Shown: positions 1 to 7,600 of the stretch, piece by piece
Layout: each line of letters begins with the position of its first letter
How positions within the stretch are numbered: the first letter of the stretch is position 1
Source of the DNA: Clostridia bacterium
Lineage (GTDB): Bacteria; Bacillota; Clostridia; Oscillospirales; CAG-272
Assembly: GCA_017457465.1 (NCBI GenBank)
Contig: JAFTHJ010000201.1
Span: forward strand, 1 to 8,538
Length of the DNA stretch: 8,538 nucleotides
Direction of reading: 5' to 3'
Program-made: the position numbers and the translations under genes
Notes under the pieces: model-generated
Told to the model about the DNA's origin: nothing
What the model saw: the letters and a program-made list of their open reading frames with translations, nothing else
The model's database searches: none

Positions 1-67
1 AGCGTGGTATGGCGATGCCTAAAGAACGCTCGCGTTCTTTACATGTGCGCAGCACAAAGATACCCGC
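1..67 (-). other. Cloverleaf-forming palindromic element
   Basis: Three nested inverted repeats sit inside an outer one. The closing stem pairs 2-10 with 60-67, with one bulged base at 5. Inside are a mini-arm (GGC 11-13 with GCC 17-19), an 8-9 bp arm (AAAGAACGC 21-29 with GCGTTCTTT 32-40), and a 5-bp arm (TGTGC 44-48 with GCACA 52-56). Almost every base of the 67 is in a stem or a short junction. It is not a tRNA: arm lengths and loop sequences do not match. The leftward promoter at 115-143 would place it in a transcript leader, so the minus strand is listed as the likely RNA strand. It could be a structured leader, a small RNA, or a dispersed palindromic repeat; the sequence alone cannot decide. 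The element may continue beyond the left edge. Confidence 0.45.
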
Positions 68-114
68 ATATAAAATTAATGTCACTTTGCCAATTATACA
101 AAGTCGACTTGATT

Positions 115-143
115 ATAATACCACAAAAGATTAAAAATGTCAA
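115..143 (-). promoter_or_regulatory. Sigma-A-type promoter pointing left
   Basis: On the minus strand there is a perfect TTGACA -35 (138-143), a 17-bp spacer, and TATTAT as -10 (115-120). The spacer ends TGTGG, so a TGn extended -10 element is also present. Transcription would start near 108 and run off the left edge through the cloverleaf element. The gene it serves is not in the window. Confidence 0.65.
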
Positions 144-257
144 GCGGATTTTTGAAAAATGTTAAGTATTTCTTTTTGTTAAAACAAATTTATGCTTCTC
201 TCACTTTTTGAAAGGCAAAAAAAGAATTTCTAAATACTAATTTTTTTGCAAAAACTA

Positions 258-286
258 TTGACAAAGAGCGTATATAATGGTATACT
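258..286 (+). promoter_or_regulatory. Sigma-A-type promoter of the CofE-like gene
   Basis: TTGACA (258-263), a 17-bp spacer, and TATACT (281-286). The predicted start of transcription is near 293, giving a leader of about 120 nt before the ATG at 415. The leader contains a weak A/U-rich 7-bp hairpin (319-325 with 329-335) that I do not consider functional. Confidence 0.75.
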
Positions 287-414
287 TTTTAGTTGTTTGA
301 AATGATATTATACAGATGAAAAAAGTTGCTTTTTTGACGAGGTTTGATTTGTTATTTGGTGACTTTGTTCATTCAAAAGTGTTGTTTCTAATCTTACTTT
401 TAGGAGATAAAAAA

Positions 415-1614
415 ATGGAACAGAACACAAGAAAAGTTGGTACAGTATCAAGAGGAATTCGTTGCCCCATCTTCCGTGAGGGAGACAATCTGAGCGAGAT
501 GGTAACCGCAAGCGTCCTTGACGCGGCAAAGTCTGAGGGCTTTGAGCTTCGCGACAGAGATGTTATTTCGATAACAGAGTCGGTCGTTGCTCGCGCGCAG
601 GGAAACTATGCCTCTGTTGAGGCTATTGCAGAGGATGTTCGCGCAAAGCTCGGCGGAGAGACTGTCGGAGTTATCTTCCCGATTCTTTCCAGAAACCGTT
701 TCGCAATCTGTCTGCGCGGAATCGCTATGGGCTGCAAGAAGATAGTGCTTATGCTCAGCTATCCTTCCGACGAGGTTGGAAACGAGCTTGTCAGCCTTGA
801 TAAGATAGACGAGGCGGGTGTCAACCCTTATTCCGACGTACTCACTCTCGAGCGTTACCGTGAGTTGTTTGGTAACAATGTTCACGAATTTACGGGTGTT
901 GATTACGTTCAGTATTACGGAGACCTCATCCGTTCTTGCGGAGCCGAGGTTGAGATAGTTTTCGCAAATCAGGCTAAAACTATCCTGAATTACACCGACT
1001 GTGTTCTCACCTGTGATATACACACTCGTAAGCGCACCAAGAGAATTCTCAAGGCTGCGGGAGCGAAGGTGGTTTGCGGACTTGACGATATTATGACCGC
1101 GCCTGTAAACGGAAGCGGATATAACGAGAATTACGGACTTCTCGGCTCGAACAAATCGACCGAGGACAAGGTAAAGCTTTTCCCGAGAGACTGCAGAGAG
1201 CTTGTGCTTGACATTCAGGCGAGAGTTCTTGCGGCAACAGGGAAGCACGTTGAGGTAATGGTATACGGAGACGGAGCTTTCAAGGACCCCAAGGGTAAGA
1301 TTTGGGAGCTTGCGGACCCGGTAGTTTCTCCCGCATATACCGACGGTCTTGTCGGAACGCCCAGTGAGCTGAAGCTCAAGTATCTTGCCGACAATGATTT
1401 CAAGGATTTGTCGGGCGAGGCTCTCAAGGAAGCTATTTCAGCAAGTATCCGCGCAAAGCAGGGCAATCTGGTTGGAAATATGGCATCGCAGGGAACTACT
1501 CCCAGACAGCTCACCGACCTTATCGGCTCTCTGTGCGACCTGACCAGCGGTTCGGGTGACAAGGGAACTCCCGTTGTCCTTGTTCAGGGATATTTTGATA
1601 ATTACACTAACTAA
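415..1614 (+). CDS. CofE-like protein (coenzyme F420-0:L-glutamate ligase family)
   Basis: A 399-residue soluble protein. The start is chosen at 415 because TAGGAGAT (401-408) lies 6 bases upstream; the in-frame ATG at 316 has no ribosome binding site. The N-terminal part resembles the CofE/FbiB ligase fold (COG1478): G23-D24-N25-L26, then D47-R-D49-V-I, then E55-S-V-V-A-R-A-Q-G-N64, matching the family's pattern of a GD-L turn, a 'DGDVLVV' strand and a 'KIVSKAEGR' strand. In methanogens and actinobacteria CofE adds glutamates to F420-0 in a GTP-dependent reaction. This protein is longer than a stand-alone CofE (about 250 residues) and its second half (about 200-399) is less familiar. No other F420 gene is visible, and Clostridia are not expected to make F420. 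The family is fairly secure, but the substrate is unknown; a different acid-amine ligation is possible. It is transcribed alone, between its own promoter and a strong terminator. Confidence 0.75.
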   Translation: MEQNTRKVGTVSRGIRCPIFREGDNLSEMVTASVLDAAKSEGFELRDRDVISITESVVARAQGNYASVEAIAEDVRAKLGGETVGVIFPILSRNRFAICLRGIAMGCKKIVLMLSYPSDEVGNELVSLDKIDEAGVNPYSDVLTLERYRELFGNNVHEFTGVDYVQYYGDLIRSCGAEVEIVFANQAKTILNYTDCVLTCDIHTRKRTKRILKAAGAKVVCGLDDIMTAPVNGSGYNENYGLLGSNKSTEDKVKLFPRDCRELVLDIQARVLAATGKHVEVMVYGDGAFKDPKGKIWELADPVVSPAYTDGLVGTPSELKLKYLADNDFKDLSGEALKEAISASIRAKQGNLVGNMASQGTTPRQLTDLIGSLCDLTSGSGDKGTPVVLVQGYFDNYTN

Positions 1615-1626
1615 ACAAGATTATTT

Positions 1627-1664
1627 CGGGGTGAGCTTTTTATCAAAGCTCACCCCGATTTTTT
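1627..1664 (+). terminator. Rho-independent terminator of the CofE-like gene
   Basis: A perfect 13-bp stem (1627-1639 with 1645-1657) with a 5-base loop is followed by A and six Ts (1659-1664). It begins 12 bases after the stop codon. Read on the minus strand it has no following U tract, so it acts mainly rightward. Confidence 0.9.
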
Positions 1665-1671
1665 AAAGCTG

Positions 1672-1698
1672 CACCCCTCGGATAGATACCGAGGGGTG
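1672..1698 (-). terminator. Hairpin, probable terminator of the convergent gene
   Basis: A perfect 10-bp GC-rich stem (CACCCCTCGG 1672-1681 with CCGAGGGGTG 1689-1698) with a 7-base loop, 23 bases beyond the stop of the minus-strand gene. The U tract on the minus strand is weak (GCAGCUUU), so termination may be inefficient or may also rely on the adjacent hairpin. It could equally back up the rightward terminator. Confidence 0.55.
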
Positions 1699-1721
1699 TC
1701 TTTGGGTTATAAAATATCTTC

Positions 1722-2900
1722 TCATTCCTCTGTAAAGTTAAATGCCAAACCGACGGAATCGAGATTGCGCTGATAAGCGTTAAGGTTTTCTTCGCTCATA
1801 AGACTGATGTCATTAATCGTACTTTGAATAGTTTCACGCTTTCTGAAAAGAGCCTCTACCCAACGGCGTACCCACATAAAGGGCAGTAAAATCGGAGCTT
1901 TTTCCAAAATGGGATATTTCTTGCACATATCGGCATACGGTAAAAAGAGCGCCTGACGGATGCGGTTTCGCTTGGCGCTATTCTTCGCGCCTGACGTTTC
2001 ACGCGCCTTTACACCGCTTGATATAACGTGTTCGTCGTGAAATCCGAAGGAACCGCTTTTGAATATTGTGATTGTTATCAGTTTTGTCTTTTCGTTTGCA
2101 ATTCCACCGTCAAACCATACAGATAGAGTTTGCATTACGTTAGTGTAGAATTCATACAAGCATAGAGTGGTAAGCTCATTTTTGATATAATCCTCATCAA
2201 GATTCGGTTTGCTTTGACGGTACAGCCAAAGGTCAACTGTCTGCTTTATTCCAACGCCACCGTCTCTGTAATGCTTGGCGTAATGAGTGAATAAATAAAT
2301 CAACTCATCCTCATCGGTCATAGAGTATTTCGTGCCGTCATTTTGCTTTGCGAGGCGCCAACCGTCGCCGAAATACGCATAATAATCCTTATTATACGAG
2401 GGAATCAAACGCTTGTGAAGCTCTACCTGAAGACCGTTTTTGCACCATATAAGCTCGTGGTCGCTCTCGTTGGTTTCAGTATATTCAAGCTTTTGCATAA
2501 TGTCTTGAATGATGTCGTATTGACTTGTTTTAATCAATATATCGAGGTCTCCCATTACCCGCATTTCCGGAGCGGGATATAGCTTTTTTAATAGAATTCC
2601 CTTGACGGGCATATATTCTATCTGATTTTTGCCAAACTCCGAAAAAATTTCATTCGCTATGTATTCCTGTTGCTCGTTAAGAAAGATATGTTGACATACC
2701 ACATCAAACAGAGCGGTCATCTCGGGAGTATCGGTAGACAGACCGCACTCGAGCGCACCGTAGTAGCAGAGCGCGGCAATATCGTGAGCCTTGACGATAG
2801 GGAAGGTAGTTCTCAATGAAAAACCGTCGCTTAAATATTCTTTTTTATGTGTAAGCGCCGCGCGGATAAGCTTGATTATATCCTCTACGAGAGTATTCAT
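1722..2900 (-). CDS. Predicted nucleotidyltransferase, NTP_transf_5 type
   Basis: A 392-residue soluble protein. The pattern is that of the uncharacterised nucleotidyltransferase family PF14907: P98-V-K100-G101, then Y108-P109-x-P111-x-x-R114, then G117-D118-L-D120-I-L-I, in which the D-x-D pair is expected to bind metal and nucleotide. Further on are V159-E-L-H162 and G-I-K-Q-T-V-D223-L-W-L-Y, also typical of the family. The end is basic. Members commonly occur near capsule, exopolysaccharide or peptide-modification genes, and the true substrate is mostly unknown. I reject the longer reading frame from 2972 because that ATG lies between the -35 and -10 boxes of the promoter, upstream of the transcription start. 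The chosen ATG has AAGGAG-AAGG (2907-2916, complement) before it. It stands alone and is divergent from the lipoprotein gene. The family is probable and the role open. Confidence 0.8.
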   Translation of the reverse strand: MNTLVEDIIKLIRAALTHKKEYLSDGFSLRTTFPIVKAHDIAALCYYGALECGLSTDTPEMTALFDVVCQHIFLNEQQEYIANEIFSEFGKNQIEYMPVKGILLKKLYPAPEMRVMGDLDILIKTSQYDIIQDIMQKLEYTETNESDHELIWCKNGLQVELHKRLIPSYNKDYYAYFGDGWRLAKQNDGTKYSMTDEDELIYLFTHYAKHYRDGGVGIKQTVDLWLYRQSKPNLDEDYIKNELTTLCLYEFYTNVMQTLSVWFDGGIANEKTKLITITIFKSGSFGFHDEHVISSGVKARETSGAKNSAKRNRIRQALFLPYADMCKKYPILEKAPILLPFMWVRRWVEALFRKRETIQSTINDISLMSEENLNAYQRNLDSVGLAFNFTEE

Positions 2901-2960
2901 AGCATTCCTTCTCCTTACGTATTTTGCGTGATAAAAAAGACAAGCGTACTTAATTATTAT

Positions 2961-2989
2961 ATTATAACTCATATATTTTTATATGTCAA
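2961..2989 (-). promoter_or_regulatory. Perfect-consensus sigma-A promoter of the nucleotidyltransferase gene
   Basis: On the minus strand, TTGACA (2984-2989), exactly 17 bp, then TATAAT (2961-2966). Transcription should begin near 2954, giving a leader of about 54 nt. The match is complete in both boxes, so expression may be strong or held down by an unseen regulator. The region between this promoter and the rightward one at 3129 shows no clear operator. Confidence 0.85.
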
Positions 2990-3128
2990 TAGAATTTGTG
3001 CATATTTGGCGAAATACCGCAAAAAGACGCGAAGGATATGTGCAAAACAACGGAATGCTATCTTGTGAAAGCTAATATAAAATAATCACACAGAAATACA
3101 AAAAAGATACAAAAATTGAGAGAAAAAC

Positions 3129-3157
3129 TTGACATAACTTTATTTTTGTTTTAAAAT
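3129..3157 (+). promoter_or_regulatory. Sigma-A-type promoter of the lipoprotein gene
   Basis: TTGACA (3129-3134), a 17-bp spacer, and TAAAAT (3152-3157). Predicted transcription start is near 3164, so the leader before the GTG start at 3196 is only about 32 nt. Confidence 0.75.
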
Positions 3158-3195
3158 TAACTTTGAAAGATGCCTTTTATAGGAGGACAGATACA

Positions 3196-4428
3196 GTGAA
3201 AAATAACTTTAAGATAAAGCTTGTAGTGTCTGTATTGATGCTTACGGCACTTTTGTGCGGCTGCAAAAAAGAATCCAACGACAGTGTTGAGGCGACCACC
3301 ACCGAAGCGACGACTACCTCCGCGCAGACTGTTGATGCCGCGTATGAGAGCATACCGAGATTTGATTCGGAGAGCAACGCGAAGCTTGAGTTTTCCTTTT
3401 TGGGAGACCCTTACGCTCTTTCTCTCACGCTTCCGTCCGAATGGGAGGTTGTTAGCGTTTCAAAAGGATATTCGCTCCGTAGAGATGGGAATGAGATAGG
3501 TAGGATTATTTCGGGAGAGACCGAAGACGCTTCCGAATGGACCGAGGTCAAGTGCTACGAGTTTGCGGATGGCGGACTTTTGACAACCACGTATATAGAG
3601 AGACGCGGAGAAGGCGCTGAAGCCGAATACAGATACAGGTTTTCTTATTACTATGCCTTTGGAAATATATCGAGACTTACTAATCTGACGGTTGCTCTGT
3701 CGGAGGTTGACGAATTCGCGGAGAAGAGTATGGCATATACGTGCACAGTAGTCAGATTAACCACCGATTCGGGTATTGGTATTCTTGCCGACAACTCGGT
3801 GAGAAATATCGCAATCCTCGGAAACAGCTTTGTTGGCTCGGGGTCCTCAAATATTGGCGCGATAACGCAGGAGATGTTTAATCTCAACGGAAAGCAGTGT
3901 AATGTCGACGCGATATCGAGAGGTATGGCGAATATCAGCACATACACAGGCGACGCCGAAATGATGAATAAAATACGAAGCGGATATTACGATATGGTGT
4001 TCATTTGCGGACTTTATTCAAACGGTCATGTTGGTGCTCTCAAGACACTCAAGGATGCGTGTGATGCAGGGCAAACAAGGCTTGTCGTATTTCCCGCGCA
4101 CAACGAAAGCGCTTCAGTGATAAGTCAGGCGAAGCAGTTGATTCCCGACCTCGTTTATCTTGACTGGAAAGGCGAGATAGATGCGCTTATAGCGAATAAA
4201 AAGTTAAGCAGGTGGGAGTTCTGCTATGATGATTATTATGACCACAGTAAGCCTCTTGCGGGGTATGTTGGGGCACATATGATTTACAGGGCGATATATT
4301 CCTCTGTGCCCACTGTCGGCGTGTCCTCGTCTATTCAGCAGTCCTACGTCGATTCCTTGCTTGGTAATTATTCATCCACAGGAGCAATAGATTTGGCTTA
4401 CAAGTCAACCGTGAAATATCTTGATTAA
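3196..4428 (+). CDS. Secreted lipoprotein with SGNH-hydrolase-like domain
   Basis: A 410-residue protein. The GTG at 3196 is chosen because AGGAGG (3181-3186) lies 9 bases upstream; a TTG at 3163 in the same frame coincides with the predicted transcription start. The N-terminus is a lipoprotein signal: basic residues, a hydrophobic core, and lipobox L20-C-G-C23, so the mature protein should be lipid-anchored outside the membrane. A Thr/Glu/Ser-rich linker follows (about 25-48). Residues about 50-200 form a domain I do not recognise. The C-terminal half starts with I207-L-G-N-S211-F, as in GDSL/SGNH hydrolase block I (nucleophile Ser211), and ends with D349-H350-S-K followed by G-Y-x-G-A, as in block V. 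The expected spacing D-x-x-H is not met (D346 and D349 flank) and a clear G-x-N-D block is not obvious. It may deacylate cell-surface glycans or may be a non-catalytic relative. It is transcribed alone. Confidence 0.7.
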   Translation: MKNNFKIKLVVSVLMLTALLCGCKKESNDSVEATTTEATTTSAQTVDAAYESIPRFDSESNAKLEFSFLGDPYALSLTLPSEWEVVSVSKGYSLRRDGNEIGRIISGETEDASEWTEVKCYEFADGGLLTTTYIERRGEGAEAEYRYRFSYYYAFGNISRLTNLTVALSEVDEFAEKSMAYTCTVVRLTTDSGIGILADNSVRNIAILGNSFVGSGSSNIGAITQEMFNLNGKQCNVDAISRGMANISTYTGDAEMMNKIRSGYYDMVFICGLYSNGHVGALKTLKDACDAGQTRLVVFPAHNESASVISQAKQLIPDLVYLDWKGEIDALIANKKLSRWEFCYDDYYDHSKPLAGYVGAHMIYRAIYSSVPTVGVSSSIQQSYVDSLLGNYSSTGAIDLAYKSTVKYLD

Positions 4429-4433
4429 TGTAC

Positions 4434-4462
4434 GGGGAAACCTTTTGAGAAAAGGTTTCCCC
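4434..4462 (+). terminator. 13-bp hairpin after the lipoprotein gene
   Basis: A perfect 13-bp stem (4434-4446 with 4450-4462) closed by a 3-base loop, starting 5 bases after the stop codon. The following bases (ATATCCTTTTC) give only a weak, delayed U tract, so termination strength is uncertain. A complete palindrome of this kind, with poor U tract, is also what a dispersed intergenic repeat looks like. Confidence 0.6.
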
Positions 4463-4533
4463 ATATCCTTTTCAAAGATTTTCGGTAAAGGTGGCGAAAG
4501 AAATTAAGTTTTTCCAAATTCTCCAAAGTGCTA

Positions 4534-4562
4534 TTGACTTTGCAGAACCCTTGTGGTATAAT
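4534..4562 (+). promoter_or_regulatory. Extended -10 sigma-A promoter of ileS
   Basis: TTGACT (4534-4539), a 17-bp spacer ending TGTGG, and TATAAT (4557-4562), so both boxes plus a TGn extended -10 are present. The expected start is near 4569, which leaves a leader of only about 34 nt. That is far too short for a T-box, and no T-box sequence is visible between 4463 and 4602. Confidence 0.85.
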
Positions 4563-4602
4563 AAGATGTTTAAAAATAATCATTTTTAAGGAAGGTATAA
4601 AA

Positions 4603-7600
4603 ATGAAGTACGAGGAATTGTCTTCCAAACCCGATTTTTCCGAAATTCAGCCCGCCACACTTGGCTTCTGGATGGAAAATAAGGTTTTTGAAAAATCTGT
4701 TGAAGAGAAAAAGGGCGGAGAAATAGTTTTCTACGACGGCCCTCCTTTCCCCACGGGTAAGCCTCACCACGGCACGGTGCTTGTCTCCTTCATAAAGGAT
4801 ATGATTGCGAGATACTGGACGATGAGAGGCTATCAGGTTCCCAGAGTCTGGGGTTGGGACTGTCACGGTCTGCCGATAGAGAATCAGGTCGAGACTCTGC
4901 TTGGTATCAATGATAAGAACCAGATTGAAAAAGAGCTTGGTATAGATAAATTCAACGAGAAATGCTTCGAGGTCGTTTCCAATAATAACGACGCTTGGAA
5001 GGAATATGTCGACCAGATGGCGCGTTGGGTAGATTACGACGGCGCGTATAAAACGATGAACGCAAGTTTTATGGAGAGCGTTATGTGGGCGTTCAAGACC
5101 TGTCACGATAAAGGGCTTATCTACCGCGACTACCGCGTAACTCCGTACTGTACTCATTGCGAGACATCTCTTTCTATCTCGGATACAAGAGAGTCCGACT
5201 CCACTCGTCCGAGACAGGACAGATGGGTAATAGCGCAGTTCAAGAGTAAGCTTCGCGAGGCAAATAAGGATGTTTATTTCCTCGCTTGGACAACAACTCC
5301 GTGGACTCTCCCCTCAAACCTCTGTCTGGCAGTCGGCGAGAAGCTCGACTACGCGTTTGTTGAGGTTGAGGACAGAGTGCTTGTTGCTTGTAAGAACGTA
5401 CTCCCCAACTTCAAAAAGGTATTCGGCGAGAACCCTGTCATCCTCAAAGAGGTGAAGGGAACAGAGCTTGTCGGAGAGACCTATGAGCCGCTTTTCCCCT
5501 ATTTCGCGGACAAGGCTGCAGAGGGCGCGTTCAGAGTTGTTACGGCTGACTATGTCGGTGCTGACGAGGGTGTTGGTATAGTTCATACCGCTCCCGCATT
5601 CGGTGAGGACGACTACTGGACCTGTAAAAACTTCGGCATCCCGCTTGTCAACCCCGTTGACTCAAAGGGTAGATTTACCGAGGAGATAACCGACTTCTAT
5701 CCGATTCAGGAGGATAAGACGGTTATCGAGATGAACCCCATAATCATAAGATTCCTTTATGAAAACGGCAAGGCAGTTGCCGACGGAACCATAGAGCATA
5801 ACTATCCTCACTGTTGGAGATGTAAGCGTCCGCTTATCTATAAGGCTATGGATGCGTACTACTTTAATATCGGTAAGGTCAAGGAAAGACTTATCGAGTG
5901 CAATGAGGAGGTCAATTGGGTTCCCGAAACCGTTAAGCACGGCAGATTCGGAAACTGGCTCGAGGGCGCACGTGACTGGAATATCTCGAGAAACAGATAC
6001 TGGAGTACGCCGATACCGATATGGAAGTGTAACGAGTGCGGCGAGGAGGTCGTTCTCGGAAGCATAGAGGAGATATATAACGCATCGGGAGTCAAGCTCG
6101 ATAACCTTCACAGACAGTTTGTCGACAAGGTTACATTCCCCTGTAAGTGCTGCGGAGGCACTATGCAGAGAGTTCCCGAGGTTCTCGACTGCTGGTTTGA
6201 GAGCGGAAGCGTCCCCTTTGCGCAGAAGCACTATCCCTTTGAGAACAAGGAATGGTTTGAGGAGCATTTCCCCTGCGACTTCGTAGTTGAGTACACGGGA
6301 CAGATAAGATGCTGGTTCTACTATCTCCACGTTCTCGCTATCGCGCTCTTTGATAAACCCGCGTTCCGCAACTGTGTCGTTCATGGAACGATACTCGCGA
6401 AGGACGGAAAGAAGCTTTCCAAGTCCTCGAAGAACTATACCGACCCGATGGAGCTTATGAAGAGATACGGAACCGACGCGTTCAGACTCTATCTCTATCA
6501 GACCAAGGCAATGCTTATCGGTGATTTGCTCTTTGACGAGAGCGGAATTCAGGACGCGTATCAGCAGATACTGCTTCCGTACTGGAACGCTTGTAACTTC
6601 TACATTTCCTATGCGAATATAGATAACTTCCGTCCTGACGGACTCACACCGCCCAAGAGCGATAATCAGCTTGATAACTGGATACTCGCGAAGCTCTATG
6701 ACGCGACGAACGAGATAACCACTAATATGGACGCATATCAGGTTGACAGATATATCGATAGCCTGTCTTCGCTTATAGACGGACTTACCAACTGGTATAT
6801 CAGACGCTCCAGAAGAAGATTCTGGGAGTCGGGAATGTCGGCGGATAAGGAAAGCGCCCTCAATACTCTGTATTACGTCCTTGTAAATACAACCAAGCTT
6901 CTTGCTCCCGTAGCGCCCATTATATCCGAGAAGATATATAAGACACTCACGGGCGAGTTCTCGGTTCACCTTGCCGATTGGCCCGAGATTCCCGAGAGCT
7001 ACGCTAACGCCGAGCTTCTCAAGAAGATAGAGACGGCGCAGAGAGTTATCGGACTTACGAGAAGCATCAGAAACAAGAGTAGAATAAAGAACAGACAGCC
7101 TTTGAGTCTGCTCCGTGTGGCTTCCTCCGATGCCGCTACTATGGCAGTGGTTGAGGAATTCAAGGAGACCATCAAGGAGGAGCTTAACATCAAGAATATC
7201 GAGATGCTCGATAACGTAAACGATATAGCTACCGTTAAGTACGACCCGAACTTCAATGTTATAAGAGAGAAGTATCCCAAGGATATCCCCTCTATCATAA
7301 AGGCAGTCAAGAGCGGAAAGTATACTATGAGCGGAGATTTCGTTACCCTTGATGTAAACGGCGAGGAAAAGCAGCTTGACGCGGACATCATTCTCGTCAC
7401 CTACCTCGCGAAGGACGGTCTGCATGTTGCCAGTGACCACGAGATAATCGTATCGCTTGACCTCACTATCACAGAGGAGCTCAAGCAGGAGGGCTTGGCG
7501 CGTGAGATTATCCGAAGCGTTCAGGACGCGAGAAAGCAGATAGGCTGTGAGATAATGGATAACATCACCATAAGCCTTAAGGGCGAATATCCCCAGTCTT

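Larger units (their letters stand above)
1..414. other. Intergenic region with divergent promoters
   Basis: No protein gene is supported here. From left to right it holds a palindrome-rich, more GC-rich element (1-67), an AT-rich stretch, a leftward promoter (115-143), a very AT-rich block with poly-A and poly-T runs (144-257), a rightward promoter (258-286), and the leader of about 120 nt of the CofE-like gene. An open frame continues upstream of that gene to an ATG at 316. It has no Shine-Dalgarno sequence before it and encodes an unremarkable 33-residue extension, so I treat 316-414 as leader. The arrangement implies a divergently transcribed gene beyond the left edge. Confidence 0.7.

Noticed and set aside
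1..67. tRNA gene suggested by the cloverleaf shape
   Set aside because: Arm lengths are wrong and there is no T-loop, D-loop or anticodon-loop consensus on either strand.
319..335. A/U-rich hairpin (7 bp) with a T run in the leader of the CofE-like gene, possible attenuator
   Set aside because: The stem is almost all A-U and too weak, and the T run is part of the stem itself.
316..414. In-frame N-terminal extension of the CofE-like protein with a hydrophobic stretch, resembling a signal peptide
   Set aside because: There is no ribosome binding site before 316, while a good one precedes 415 and the family N-terminus begins shortly after 415.
448..1248. Minus-strand open frame opposite the CofE-like gene
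   Set aside because: No ribosome binding site or family motif; it mirrors a well-supported gene on the other strand.
2901..2972. Longer minus-strand start of the nucleotidyltransferase
   Set aside because: The upstream ATG lies inside the promoter, between the -35 and -10 boxes, so it cannot be in the transcript.
4480..4500. GGTGGCG-like stretch before ileS as a remnant of a T-box antiterminator
   Set aside because: It lies upstream of the promoter, lacks the flanking T-box bases and has no specifier stem.
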